A DNA stretch of 64,000 nt from Ceratodon purpureus (lineage: Eukaryota > Streptophyta > Bryopsida > Pseudoditrichales > Ditrichaceae). Numbering within the stretch: the stretch's first letter is position 1; every line of letters begins with the position of its first letter. The stretch is from positions 22,127,014 to 22,191,013 of the forward strand of contig CM026422.1 of assembly GCA_014871385.1 (NCBI GenBank). Reading direction: 5' to 3'. This document shows positions 50,833 to 63,551 of this stretch, one piece after another. The notes under the pieces are model-generated. The model saw nothing but the letters and a program-made list of their open reading frames with translations, made no database searches and had not been told where the DNA came from. The position numbers and the translations under genes are program-made.

Positions 50833-51795
50833 CTAAGATTTAACCACCCCAAGCTCACGGAGCCACGCAGTGTGCAAGGGACAAGGATCCTCCTTCCCAC
50901 TCTCCAACGCCCGCTTCGAAATCTCATAAAACCACCCATTCCGCCACTCGAACTCCTTCACAGCAGTGGGGAAATGCGCAACCGAGCGCGCATAAGCACA
51001 CAACCGATCCACAATCCCGGCATCGAATTCCACTCCCATCTCTTTCCCCGCAGCGCCCGCGAGCTCATTGATAAGGTCCGCAACTTCCTCCCGGTGCTCC
51101 TTCTCCACATCCCCAACTGTCGCTCCCGGATGGCGAGCCCCGACTAACATGAACGCACATATCCATATCAGCTTCTCCAGCATTGGCTTCTTAAACTCCT
51201 CCGCATCAAGCACGCTGCACGACAATCCAGCTGAATGCAACCGCGCAGCGGTTGCATCTGCCCACTTCCCAGTGGCAGCAGTTAACCCTTCAGGATTCGT
51301 ATCCGTCTTCCCATCCAGAGGCGGGTCGCCCAGCTTCGCAACTGCGAAGTAGACCAGCACTTGAGTCGCTTGGCTCAACCCTTTGCTCTCCAGCCACGGC
51401 GCCAGCATCCCGTTCTGGATGAACACCAAATCCTCTCGTCGTGATGGAGGAGTGGCGTCCACGATGGATCCCAGGACATCATTCCGGGTGCACACGAAGA
51501 TGGGCCCTGTGCTATCCTCGGGGACATTCTCCCCTCGCTTCACCACCATGTCACGACCATTGCCCATGCGCTCCAGCGCTTGCCCCACTCGCCCTGCGCC
51601 CACCACTACCCCGGGGATCACATCCCCCTCGCTCGTTGCCATCGCTCCAATCCTCTGAGTCTCCTCCACGGTTGCTCTCACTCTTCTGGAACTCACCCAC
51701 AATGTTGATGAGTTCGTGCGCTTGGTTGCAGCGAATGCTCGAGGGTGAAGTCGGGTCAGGAATTGAGTGCCCGGGAGAGAAACCAAGGCCGCCAT
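50833..51795 (-). CDS. Rossmann-fold PanE/6PGDH-like protein, probably plastid-targeted
   Basis: Intronless, 320 residues. The first ~50 residues are rich in Ser, Thr, Arg and Ala with almost no acidic residues, as in a plastid transit peptide. A second Met at residue 52 (codon at 51642-51640) lies just before the mature fold. The dinucleotide-binding loop reads V-V-G-A-G-R-V-G (G66-x-G68-x-x-G71). Next come I-F-V-C-T-R-N-D and V-F-I-Q-N-G-M, the layout of the ketopantoate reductase (PanE/ApbA) family, in which an N-G pair follows the third strand. The C-terminal half is helical, with K-P-M-L-E-K-L near the usual catalytic-Lys helix. So an NAD(P)-dependent oxidoreductase is likely, but the substrate is unknown and true ketopantoate reductase activity is not implied. 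Uncharacterised relatives in plants and algae are expected. Convergent with the WRKY gene. Confidence 0.8.
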   Translation of the reverse strand: MAALVSLPGTQFLTRLHPRAFAATKRTNSSTLWVSSRRVRATVEETQRIGAMATSEGDVIPGVVVGAGRVGQALERMGNGRDMVVKRGENVPEDSTGPIFVCTRNDVLGSIVDATPPSRREDLVFIQNGMLAPWLESKGLSQATQVLVYFAVAKLGDPPLDGKTDTNPEGLTAATGKWADATAARLHSAGLSCSVLDAEEFKKPMLEKLIWICAFMLVGARHPGATVGDVEKEHREEVADLINELAGAAGKEMGVEFDAGIVDRLCAYARSVAHFPTAVKEFEWRNGWFYEISKRALESGKEDPCPLHTAWLRELGVVKS

Positions 51796-51990
51796 GGCCG
51801 TGATGTTCTCTTCTCGTGATGAATTCCACTTGTTCGTCTGGAATCACTCACTCCGACATCATCTTCTCGATGCCAAGCTCTCCGGAAGTGTGATGATATC
51901 CGGTTTGTGTGATGTTTTTTGTGTGCCGGGTAAGGTATGGTTGCGGTCCTCAATGGTTGCGCTTCCCATCCATGATCCACATGTTCGACT

Positions 51991-52438
51991 CTCGGCTTCA
52001 CATTCATGGTCGTGAGCTAGGTCTTGAGGGAGTATGTGTCAGAGTGAATTTCTCCCACATTGAATGGATATGGTGGTTGTGGGAGGAATTCACTGCGAGG
52101 TTTTAGTTCAAGGTATGAGGCAGGATTGAGTTTCTGCATGTTTTGCATTGAGTTGTGTGGTGGTTGTGTGAGAGTTTCTTTGTAGGGTTTTAGTTCGTAG
52201 TTTGTTGTTTCATGGCAGGAGTCTCGTCTTCACATTCACAGCCATGAGTTAGGTCTTGAGGGATTGTTTGTCAGGGTGTGGTGCATTGAATGGATTGTGG
52301 GAGGAATTCGCTGCGAGGTTTTAGTTCAAGGTATGAGGCAGAATTGAGTTTGGGCATGTTTTTGCATTGAGTATACATGGTTGTGAGGGAGTTCTTTGTT
52401 GGGTTTTAGGTTCGAGGTTTGTAGTTTCATGGCAGGAT
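51991..52438. repeat. Tandem duplication, ~232-bp unit, upstream of the reductase gene
   Basis: Copy 1 (51991-52222) and copy 2 (52223-about 52438) share blocks such as TTCACATTCA, AGGTCTTGAGGGA, GGGAGGAATTC, GCGAGGTTTTAGTTCAAGG and TTTCATGGCAGGA, with some small indels. Each copy itself seems to hold two diverged sub-units around GGTTTTAGTTC. It begins about 195 bp upstream of the minus-strand start codon, so it probably lies in that gene's promoter or leader. On the minus strand it is C/A-rich. Confidence 0.85.
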
Positions 52439-54700
52439 CGAGTGGGTTATGTGCATGTTTCGAGAGAAGCCCAAATTACGCAAGATTTCTGCCTGTAAGC
52501 TTATCCGAATCCTCCTTGTGTCTATGACCGAGAATCTCGTTCTTTGAATGTTTCTGATTGTTCTCTCTGCTCTTTTTGGATTACAGTACCGCTCGATTTC
52601 GGGGTTTTTTTCGAGGATTCAGTTGGACTCAGCACTAGCTATATCTCAAAACTTGGTCAGTTTTGACGACAATGTTCTCACAATGTTCTACATGTTCTGC
52701 GTGCTGCATCATGACCTCGTCACGCAGATATTTTTCCATCTACAGTGGCATTGAAGTGTTGGTTTCATTTGCAAGTCACATTCGCGTGCGCCGATGATGG
52801 CATGTATACATTGATGCTATGCCTGGGATTTGCGTATGGTGCTCCGGTTTCATAATTCCGAATCATATCATCCATATTCTCTTCGCTGATGCTCCGAATA
52901 TTTTCGGTGGGAAATGTGCAACCTCAATTTCCACTTCAACTCTTCAAGAAGATGTTTCTATCCTCTTTCCAACTAGTCCGGAGTGGAAGCTTAGAATAGT
53001 CTAAGTTCTGGGATCAGATACTTCACGCACCAATACACCAATCTTTACAGAAAACTCACAACTTTCCTGATCTTGTCTCTTTACTCAGATCAAACTCGAT
53101 GCAGTGGGACCAGTTTCAAATGGCAGATCCCTTGTCTTCCTCAACTTCCGATTCATATCATCCCAGTTTTCTCACCATTCAATTATTGGAAGGTGATCCA
53201 ACTATCATGAGAATCTATAAAACTAGGTACAATGGGCAGGGAACTACGAGATCGATCCATGCACATAATTGTGTCATGAACACAACTGCTTCAAGTACGT
53301 ACATGAGAAGGTGATCACCTTCTCCCTCCCTCTAACCTCGATCATTTACAATTCAACAATAATTTCCAAACTGCAATCAATTATCAGAAGCAACCAAACT
53401 GATTGAATGAGTACACCATCCGTTGTACCGATATGACACCGAATGCTCATATACTTAACCAATTCCAGGTGAAGTATTCCAGAATCCTCACCAAAAAAAA
53501 CAATAGATTCATAACGGCGACGATAGCAGATAAGTTATTTTTCTCATTTGATGTTTGTACGATTGTACAGTCCATTGACAAGAATTGTTAAAGAAGTTGC
53601 TCCCTCTGCTGTTACATAAGCAAAAGGGAAGGACGGTACCGAAATTAATTTCACGCATTCAACGTTCAATTAGTACAACTTGTAAGTTGCAATATTCAAT
53701 CTGGTGACGAGCTCTCTTTCTTGTGATCAGTGCCACCAAGGTGTTACTTGAAAACTACAACTGCTCTGGGATTGGGAGTCATGGAGCGCATTCTCATCTC
53801 TGCTGAAGTTACGCAGCTATCATCTCTGCAAAAATCTTGCTCTTTTTTCATATTTTTTTGTTTTGTTTTGAAGCAAATCTAGATGACTTTTATTGCAGAG
53901 GTGTGTTGCATTAAACTTTGAGCCTGTTGCCACAGTAGCATGTTGACATAACGTAGCTATAGGATATGCTGGAGTACATACTTGGCTAAGATTATCTTCT
54001 CGTGTCTCAGATGTAGTAATTTTGATATTGCATTTTAGAAAATTACACTGCTCTTCACTTCATGAATTCTTCTTGTTCTCAGGATTTAGTTAAGGGTTAA
54101 TTTCTTAATGTGGATGTATATAACCTTGTGCAATACAGGTAAAATCATGGTGGTGGCAATGGTTAGTGGAAACAGACATTTTTCTTATTAATACTAGTGG
54201 TGTTTCTCAAATATGGTATTGCATGGGGGAGTTGCTAATACCTTCTGGAATCTGTTCACATCATGGAGTGAATGTGAACCTGCCAGTGTTGTTTTGAAAC
54301 TCTTCCCTGTTATTTGCAGATATGGCAAGCTCGACCATTGGGCATTCCATTGGAGCCATATTAAGTTGTAAGTTGATGGCATGATTGGTTAGATTTGGCA
54401 GATTAAGGTAGAGTGGTCTAATATTGGATCCGTTATTTGGTATGGGAGCTTCCAAAACATCTCTCAACTTATAATAGAGCAGAGTATTATTGCACTCAAG
54501 CAACTGACAAGGCTACCAGAAGCTCATACAATAGCCCCATTTCTATCATTCTGATGTTACACAGTATGTAGAAAATACATGTAGTTATTTCAGTACAGTG
54601 TCAGGCCTAAGAACATCTGTCTCATGTGACATTTGGCCATTCTTTCAAAGCAACCAGGTGGTAAGAGTTCATAAAAATAAAGGATAAAGAACAAAGATAA
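52439..54700. other. Gene-free sequence
   Basis: Only short frames (for example 53099-53314 and 54261-54503 minus) with no family resemblance. No tRNA, repeat or element ends were seen. Confidence 0.5.
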
Positions 54701-55123
54701 GAGCATCCGCACCACTGTGCGGGGTGCGAGACACGCCAAACCCTGAACCGAGAACCGAGGGCCCTCGTAGCCTCCCGCGGCTTGCAATTACCCCCCCCCC
54801 CCCCCCCCACCCCCCCCCTACGCGGTAAAACGGCCAACTTTCTTACACAAAAGCAGAGTGCGAGCTCTGTGATTGCTTTGCAGCACCAATGTGATCTGGC
54901 CCTCGCCCCACCTACACACGACCAATCTAAAATTAGGTGGAAATCAGTGAAATTGGGGCGCGCAACAGACTCGAGAGTACACGAAACTCAGGAACCCACA
55001 AGGTTTTTTGAGGAGTCGGCAACCCCAATGGTCGTTATGCTAGTCCCGGTGGGTGCCTATTTTCTATTCGAGCCCGTAATAGATCTCTAATGCCCCGCGT
55101 CCCGCGCAGGGGTGCAGATGCTT
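54701..55123. mobile_element. Candidate PIF/Harbinger-type MITE (423 bp)
   Basis: The left end GAGCATCCGCACCACTGTGC and the reverse complement of the right end (AAGCATCTGCACCCCTGCGC) match at 16 of 20 positions, with pairing continuing further in. It is flanked by TAA at 54698-54700 and TAA at 55124-55126. The element is GC-richer than its surroundings and carries a tract of 18 Cs, A, then 9 Cs at 54791-54818. No transposase. Its length is almost the same as the 3899-4320 element and both begin with an AGCATCC motif, but the interiors differ. Confidence 0.65.
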
Positions 55124-58100
55124 TAAGGTTCAGCTCAATAACTCAAGATAACTTAGGGTTGCTTTACACTATGGTGGAGAAGTGCGTGAGTGTAAATTGA
55201 CCAATCATTGTGTAAATACCAAAAGAGAAGTTTATCAAACAACTTCCTCCAAAGGACAATTATTGCGATCCCTAAAATGCTTAGAAATACCTTAAAGTAG
55301 CATTTAAGGAATGAAATTAGGACATGTGAGGATACTATAGTAGGTAGTATAGAAAGGAGAGTTAAAAAATTTAAGAAACTACTTTGAGGGTCTTGAAATC
55401 AAATCAAAAAACCATTTTGGCTTGCTTGGTGCTTTAGGAATTAAAGGCCGTTTTGCACTACAGTGGAATAGTCCACTAGTGATGAATTCTAAGAGAATGG
55501 AGCAATTCAATTGACCACTAATGAAACTTGTATGGTTAGAGTTTATAATATTTCGAAGACTTCTCCAGTGGAGAACTTCAAGTATGCCATGAAAAATGAT
55601 GTGGTTGCTAACATGGGTGAGGAGATCATCGTTGATTGAGGCCGGAGTGTAGTGGTTAAGGTTATGTGTGATTTTCTCTTTAGAGTCGTTGGTGATTGTG
55701 CCTTTTTTGTCAGTTGTATCTTCTATTCTTTTTGGTTCTAAATCAAGTCTAAGTTTTCTAGATCCAGAGCTAGACTAATATAGCCAAGGAAATCATGGTT
55801 GATGAGAAGGTGTCTAAACGGTGGTATGCCACCTTGGAATTTGTGAGTGTCTTTTCCTAGTGCTCAATTATTTTGATTGACTAGCTAATTCTTGTAAAAT
55901 AAATCCTCTATGGCCGGAGGGAAATGCTCACCGTTTGTGGCTAATGAGGGTGGCTTCTTATTATGGATTACGGTCTTTTGTGAGTATTCGGGATAAGGGG
56001 GTAGTAATATCTATCGTTAGCTCCTTCTTCTCCACTTCTTCGGTGTGTGGTTGGGTTGGTAGTGTAGGCTTAGTGGAAAGAAGTAGTGTTTGGCTTGTCC
56101 TTCACAAACTACTTGCATGTGTTGACATTAGTGGCTGAGAAGGTTGCCTATGTGGTGTCCATATTGAGCTCCTCATTTTGGTTTGTGCTTATGGTTGTCA
56201 TGCCTTCCTTGTTGTTATTGTATGTTCAAATCCAAATGGTATCTCTCTCCCTCTTGTTGTGCCTATAGATGCCAATTTTGTGCATTTGGGTTGAAAGGAT
56301 TGGTATACCTTATTGGTATTTGACTTGTAGAAGTGTATCGCCTAATGTAAGCGTGTACAATTTGTAGATTGGCTAACAAGTTGATTGTGTGGATCTTTAG
56401 ACGGCCTCCGCATGTCTCCTCTTTCTTCCTTCCTCCTTCAAATCCATCCAACCCAATACAACATTTTTGTATCCAAATCATTGATGGAATTTTTCAGTTC
56501 AATCACCATTTGGAGGCCAAATCATGAAGCCCAAATCCACTTCTTAACTATGTTTTTGGTCCATATAAGTGATGTATAAGTATAGATACTTGGTTGAGGC
56601 TACATGATCATTTGATTGCGATGACTTGTGGACTTGATTGAACTTTGCAATACTACAACAATTGCTTCAACACGTTGCACAGCCATGAACAACACAAGAG
56701 CCACTAAAATCTTATGTCTTTGTTCATCCATTTATACAAATGGCAATTGGAAAAAAAAAAAAAAAAAAATGGCTAAAGTTTTCTAGATTTATTTAATGGA
56801 TCTAGCTTCTTAGGCCTACGGCCTTTTCAAATGGGGATATTGGCCCCTGTTATACTCTTATTATAATGGGTAATTTAGGCAGGCGTCCATCTCAAAATAA
56901 GCTGAAATTCATGCAATTGACCCCTATGAAAGTTGGCGCAGATTCTATGTGTAATGTGGCTCTAAGATAGTGTACAATCCATCTTCATCAACCTTACAAA
57001 CTACTACCACTTCCTATTTTTTTTAATTTGTGATAACTTCTTGTACCAATGATTCGCCCTGTGTGAGGCATAAAATAATAACTATAGATTTTGATTAAAC
57101 AAAAATTTTATTGAAGGGGGTTTTGGATGCAGAATTATAGAATGTGAATCAAACCTTACATTTGACTGTGACCAAAGCTAAACAAATTTTATGAAGTATT
57201 ATTAACCCCTAAATGGCCAAAGTCCTAAAATGGGCTAGTTAAAATTTCCAGCATGTTCCTATGATGTCAATTTCGGATATTGGTTTTTGAATTTTTTTTG
57301 TAGACGTGGGGAATTGCAAGAGCTTCGCAGGAATATAATTTTTTTTTTGCATTAGACATTGGAAAAAATATTTATAGTGCCCAAAGCGATTTTTTCTACT
57401 TCTCGGGCAGCTCAAATTTTCTGATACACCCTTCAACTACCTTTGGAATTTTGTATGCAAGTAACTAACATGATTGGCTTTGAGATTATCAAAGAAAAAT
57501 CTTATATTGTGGAAGATTTTCATTCTAGAAGGAGCTAAAGTTTCCTCATCTTTTTTCAGTCAAGGTGGAAAAAAAAATTCTTTCACATAAAAGATAGAGA
57601 TTTTGTTTTTTCGTTTTCTCCTTTTTTCTACTTCAAGACTAGACATAAACCTCTGTTTTGACTGCACGGATTTGTATTCTAATAAAAATTTGTTTATCAA
57701 AAAAATAAAATGAGTATCGGCAATTATATGAACCCATGTTCCTTATATAGATTTTTTCACACCTTTTTGTTAAATCCAAAATTTTGGTGTAAAAGTAACT
57801 AACATCACGTACATCATATTAGTCCAAAACTTCCAACTTGTATAGTGCAAAACATTTACACAAAAAAATTCAAAGTCTGATTATCGTTTTTGGAAAGAAT
57901 TAAAAATAACGACATTTCTTACTTCAAACTCTATAATCTTCTGATCCACTCGGTCAAATTTATTGAAATTGTATACGCATAATCCCTTAAAAGTCTTTAA
58001 TCAGATCCTACGCTTAAATATGCAAATAATTCTATGGTTTTGGTTTGTTCACTCCTAGTGGAGAAATTGTAGAATTGCTAAATTCATGTGAAAGCTCTTG

Positions 58101-59628
58101 AAGTTGAGATGAGAATTTAAAGAGTATGATTCCATGTGGTAAAGTTTGGGCTTCCCTTTCCCCCAGTCTCAACGTCTATTCCACATGTACAGTACAACAT
58201 GTAGTAACATTAATTATCTTATCTTATCTGATATGGATGGGATCAGCAATCTTGGCCATTTGTGCCAATACTCATTTAGTCAATATCACAGTTTACAAAT
58301 GTTAGATGAATTTCAATATGGCTAAGTTATTGACGAGAAGGTGTAGTGACTGCATGATTTTATGTAAAAATTCTTCTTATTTTTGTTACCTTTCAAACTT
58401 AGTGAAGTTCATTTCTTCCCCATTGAAAAAAGTTGCACGCCCTAGCCAACAAGTTCATGATCTTTTAGAACAATCTTGAATGAACCGTAACTACAGTAGG
58501 ATCTTGATTGAACTAATAACATCAAGACTCTGTAGCCACTAACTTTCAATAATGAGTATGAAGATAAGTTATCATGTCATGCAATGTCGTGCATTAGTCA
58601 ACACCCAAAGTCTCTTTTAGGGGAAAAGTTACTGTATCATTTTGAACAGTATGTGTAGAATTTGCTGGTCAAGGGTGAATCTAATTGCTCTGTAAACAGG
58701 GTGGAAGCCCATCTTGGGTAAAATAGTCAGAGCAGCGAAGGTGTAAATGACAGAAGGAATGTAAGGTAGAAGAACCAGAATTCACCACTTTTGGAGATTT
58801 TGTTTTGATTAAATGGTACAATTGGTGTGAAAAAAAATACAAAAGTTGGACATTCATAGAGAATACAAATCAAAAAACGTTCAAATATTTTAATGGAGTT
58901 GTATTGAATTTTTTGTGAATTTTTAAAGGTCTAATAACAAAACTTTTAGTAAAAGATACCAAGAGTTTACCAAAACCATGTGGAAGTGGATCAAAAACCA
59001 AGATGTAGACATGTTGATTTAAGCTACTTCTATGGTATCACTTGTTAATTTATGCTACTCCCAGTTATTGGTGTACATAGGCTCAACAGTTGGTTCTTAC
59101 ACTTTACATGAAAGCCATATCTAACTTATAAGGTATTAATAGATTAAAAGTATCCTAATAATATTTTGAAGACAAGATGTGAAATATCACCTGAAATAAT
59201 TTACCACAATACATGTGGTTCAATTTAATATTGGCAATACAACCAACATACAATTCATTTTATCATTGCTATATTCTTTGAATCAAGAGTAAATATAGAT
59301 TGTTTATGAACACAAAAGGGTTCAACTTAGACAACAATTGGTAATCAAATGGAAGACATAAGATAACTCAACAATATGATCATGGAGGAACTTACAAAAA
59401 ATGTTTACACTTCATGCATCATTAAATCCCAAGTAACATCTGCATTTGAATTTGAGAAAGCAAACGTCCATATCATCATTGCCTCCAATGTAGACGTGTT
59501 GGCAATTTGGCTTGAAGTTAAGGATTCAATCACCCTAAACTCTTCTAACGCAAAATTAGCATCCCCGTCGTCTTCTTTGTCAAGCATCTCAATATCAAAA
59601 TTTGATGGAGCGGGCCGGAGTCTCTTAA
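55124..59628. other. Gene-free AT-rich sequence
   Basis: Two diverged segments, near 55160-55210 and 55445-55530, share TTTxCACTAxxGTGGA and CAATTGACCA-like wording and may be an old duplication. A run of 19 As is at 56751-56769. Frames such as 59376-59777 are not recognised. No RNA gene seen. Confidence 0.45.
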
Positions 59629-59968
59629 CCCTTAAACGTCAGACCCAGCCCCTCGGGCTGGGTTTAAAGGAATCATTGGAGACAGAAGATTCATTTCTCA
59701 ACCAAATCAAGCGAGACTTGTTGCGTTTGAAAGCCACTGAAAAAACGATCAAAAATTCAAATTTTTGCTTCATTTGAGAGATTGTGGAATCGTTGGTAAG
59801 CAATCAAAGTTATCAAGTTGAACAAGTTTTGAGGTTGGGGCAGCTAAAGTTCAGCAGTGCAGCAGGTGCTACAGTGCTAAACAGTGCTACAGTAGCGCAG
59901 ACCGCAGTGCTACAGTGCTAAAGATTCTCTGCGGGCTACCCCCCAGGCCCTAAAATGACGTTTAAGGG
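59629..59968. mobile_element. Candidate piggyBac-like MITE (340 bp, TTAA flanks)
   Basis: The ends are a perfect 13-bp inverted repeat: CCCTTAAACGTCA at 59629-59641 and TGACGTTTAAGGG at 59956-59968. Each is bordered on the outside by TTAA (59625-59628 and 59969-59972). TTAA duplication with ends starting CCC is the hallmark of piggyBac elements. Near the left end is a 9-bp-stem hairpin, ACCCAGCCC-CTC-GGGCTGGGT (59643-59663). The interior repeats CAGTGCTACAGT-type words at 59860-59925. No transposase is present. Because TTAA is its own reverse complement, it could instead belong to a 17-bp inverted repeat of another family. Confidence 0.6.
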
Positions 59969-59972
59969 TTAA

Positions 59973-62900
59973 GCACACTTAGACAAATTGTGCACTTTAT
60001 GCAAAGACTTATCTTCTGCCCTTGCATTCAATCACCAAATGCCAGAAGAGACAAAACCCTACTTGGATGTTCAATGCTAATGCCATCTATAGCCCTTCCA
60101 AAATATAATGCATTAACTTTTCTTTATTTGCACCTTTTCTTTCTTTCTTAGCTTCTATAGTGTCTAAATTTTTGCTTAAGACATTAATATTGAAGGACTA
60201 CAGATGGTGATTCATATATAATAGCAAGATAATAATGATTCAACATGACTTGCATTGTTTTATGAACCACCTCTAGCATTACATGAAAATTATAGTTGTC
60301 TACAATCAACAAGTGGCGATGAGATGGTCAGACTCCTCCCTTGGTTTTCAATGCCTTGATCAAATATAAGATCAACTTTGAAAATAACATGGTTTTCATT
60401 CAAGCCTTAGCTCAAATTACTGTGCTTGCAACATCTTCGTAGCGAATACTAGAATTCTCCTTTATTTTCTCTTGTTAGAAGATAAAACAACTCTTGAATG
60501 TTCACTCCATTGAAATTGGTATATGATGGTATAGTTAGCCAATCATGTTTGTTAGGCTTAAGAGAATAGATAGTTTTATATCCTTCCTTTGCTCATACTT
60601 AACCTTATCTATTTGTACCCACATAAACCTTAATTTGATCATAGTTCTCGATGCATTTATATGGATGGTTATTGGATTGATATGTATGCTTCTATTTGAT
60701 GAAAAGATGAGCCTACATTATTGGCAAAAAATCCCTTGGTCCTTGCAAACTCTAATCCATGTGATTATCTTATTGTAAGATCTACATGGCATTTTATGAG
60801 CCACCTCATTCAACTTTCTCTTAGAGTTCTCAAAAGATAGTTACTCTTTTATGTATTACTAGTGCTACCTTAGAATGATGTTTTTGTATACTAAAAAGAT
60901 GCCACCAATTTTGCATTTGTCTCTATTTAGGTTTTCTAAGCACTATCCTCATCATACTTTAAAATAAATGGTGGACCTTTCTTTCCAAATTGTATTTGCC
61001 CATACAAGTAGTTTGTCAAAAAGTTGGGTTGGATATCAAAGCATGTAGCAAAAATTTATTTTTTTGCATTGGCTTCGATTGCAACTATTGCTGCTTGTAA
61101 AGCTACTCTTGACAACATGTTGGTTACCTTTCTTCCACCAACTAATCACTAATTTTGAGCTATCTATTAGTACTTCATCAAGTTTGAGTACATTGATGGG
61201 TTGATGGAGCTTGCATTGCAACTGCCATATTAGTGGGCACTCCATGTCAAATAGTGATCAAAGTTTGCTTGCCTACTATCACTTTGCCTTCTCCAACATC
61301 AATGAAACTAATCTAGATAGGGGACATTCAAACATCCGGATTTGCTTAAGCTTTTTTTTTTTGTTCTTGCATATAATAGATTAGACTTACTATCTTACTT
61401 CACAAAATCCCTAGAACAATATACGAGTGACTTCTAAGGTATTTAGTCTGTTAATCCCTAAAGCATTTGGCCATAAAATCCCAAATTCTGCCTCAAATCT
61501 GCTCTGTTTTAGTTCAAGGTAGAATTATGAAAATCAAAAATTATTTAGGAGAATCTAACCGTAGGATCTAGTACCTAACTTGTACATGTATGTGTATACA
61601 AAATTTTAGACCGTAACTCTTCATCGTTTGGAAGATCATAAGGTTTGAACTTGAGAGAAAAGTTTTTTTTGGTACTGCCCGACAGGGACAGCCACCCTTC
61701 GGAGAGTGAAACAGCCAATTTTTTGAGATCGTGTGGTTGGAGGCTCTTCAGTTTTGGATTTGAAAGTGAGTTGGGAGTATGCTCAAAAAATTGAAGACAA
61801 TACAACAGAGAGAAGCATTGGAAAACCACATTTCCAGTGACGGAAGTCAAATGAAATGCATATACACTGGCTCTTTTTCCACACTACAAATGCCTAAGAA
61901 GATCATCTATTTTTTGAAATACGTACGGTGTATACATGCATTTTTATGGAAAAGAAATTTTAGAGAAAAAAAATCTTTAAAAAAAAAAAAATCAAAAAAG
62001 ATATGAATTTTACAGCATATACTGTGGTTTAGGAGGAGAAATGGTGAAGGAAAAATGGGTGACGGAGCTATTTGAAAGTTTTTATAAAACTTGGAACTTT
62101 GACTGAATATATCTCAAGATCTGTACGGTTAAACTTTATAAACCTTGCTTCGTAGACTAAATGGATGGCTACAAATAAGATCCTACGGTTGGATTTTTCA
62201 AAATCAAGTTTCAAAAAAAATTGTGAAACAATTTCAGAAAGGATCATTTGGAAGTCACTATAGAGTGTCACCGATTTGGTACACCACTCCAAACCTGCCC
62301 AAGCTGCCCTGAATTGAATTTTGATCTTTAAACACAAATTATTTCTTAACTACGGGCCCGATGAAAGTAAAATTTGGTCTTGTTAGAAAGATATGACAAT
62401 TTGCCACATTGTGCCAAAGTTACAACCACAACCGGTAAAATTGGACTTGTAGGGAGCCTGACCGGACCTAAAATCATACCAAAACTGTTGAGTTGATGCT
62501 TTAGGGATTAAAGTACCTTAAAGTAGCATGAATGAGATTTTTGTTTCAACATTAATGCAATTGCAATAAATTGGAGTTATAACCCTTTCTCATCTATAAT
62601 AATCATTGCATATTCATTCATCCAAGTGACATACAAAACAATCCAAGTGTTTGCTAATATACACAGTTTTACATTATAGATTCCTAGATTCTTACATTAA
62701 GCTTAATTTAAGCAATGAGACCATGCCTTAAATTTTTATTTAAAGGAAAAAAAAACTTCAAAAAATGTGAAATCTCGATTTTCAATGAATCTTTGAAGTT
62801 TTTGTGATCTAATTAATCTTGAGCTGATTTTAAAGATAAATGAGCATATATTGTAGTTTTGGGAAGATTTAAGCATGCCCTACTGGTGTTTTCAATCTTT

Positions 62901-63551
62901 GAGAGTGAATATTTCTTAAAGTACGAGGAAATTTGAAGCATGAATGGTCTTGTTGGAAAGGTATGGAAAAACTTTACAATTTGCCAAAATGATAACTTCA
63001 CACAGTCTAAATTTAGTGATTTAGAGCTTGTTCAAAGTCAAATCAACCACAATTTACTTGATTTCGACTTTAGAGGTTTTATAGGTTGTATGAGGGTAAA
63101 AAGTGCATGGACATATTCCTAATCCACCTAGGAATAAGAATTTGAAGAGCCTCAAGTCAAATTTACTTTTGAAATTGATTTTTTCGGCTCAAGAAACACT
63201 TCAAACTCATTCTGCATGAAAGAAAAAAATACATTTTTTTCAACTTTGAACATTATGATCTCACAAATGATAATCATTTGAATCTAAGATTTGAGGTACA
63301 TATTCACGTGAAAGTAAGGTACTAGATCTTGCAGTTATTTTTTGCCAAAATACATCAAAACTTGAAAACTTACACCTTGTATTGAAAAGGGTGAGTTTTG
63401 AAGGTTTTTGGTAGTTTTGAGGCCTTTCGACTTTGCGGGTTAAATCAATCAAGTCTATGCATTCATGGATTCATGGATTTATGCATGTGAGACCATGAAT
63501 CATTCTTGACTTGTCATGAAAAGCGGCCATAAGTTACAAGGTCACAATTCA
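59973..63551. other. Gene-free AT-rich sequence with a diverged repeat
   Basis: The phrase GGTCTTGTTAGAAAGATATG followed by ACAATTTGCC (62376-62405) recurs in altered form at 62946-62985, as GGTCTTGTTGGAAAGGTATG then ACAATTTGCC. This suggests an old duplicated repeat. Many short frames, none recognised. Confidence 0.4.

Noticed and set aside
54782-55090. 102-codon open frame inside the 54701-55123 element
   Set aside because: Starts in the poly-C tract (poly-Pro) and shows no transposase motif.
56751-56769. A19 run as the 3' tail of a retroposon or processed pseudogene
   Set aside because: No coding or tRNA-like sequence precedes it and no target duplication was found.
59376-59777. 133-codon open frame near the TTAA-flanked element
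   Set aside because: It runs from unique sequence into the element, crossing the inverted end, so it is not one evolved gene.
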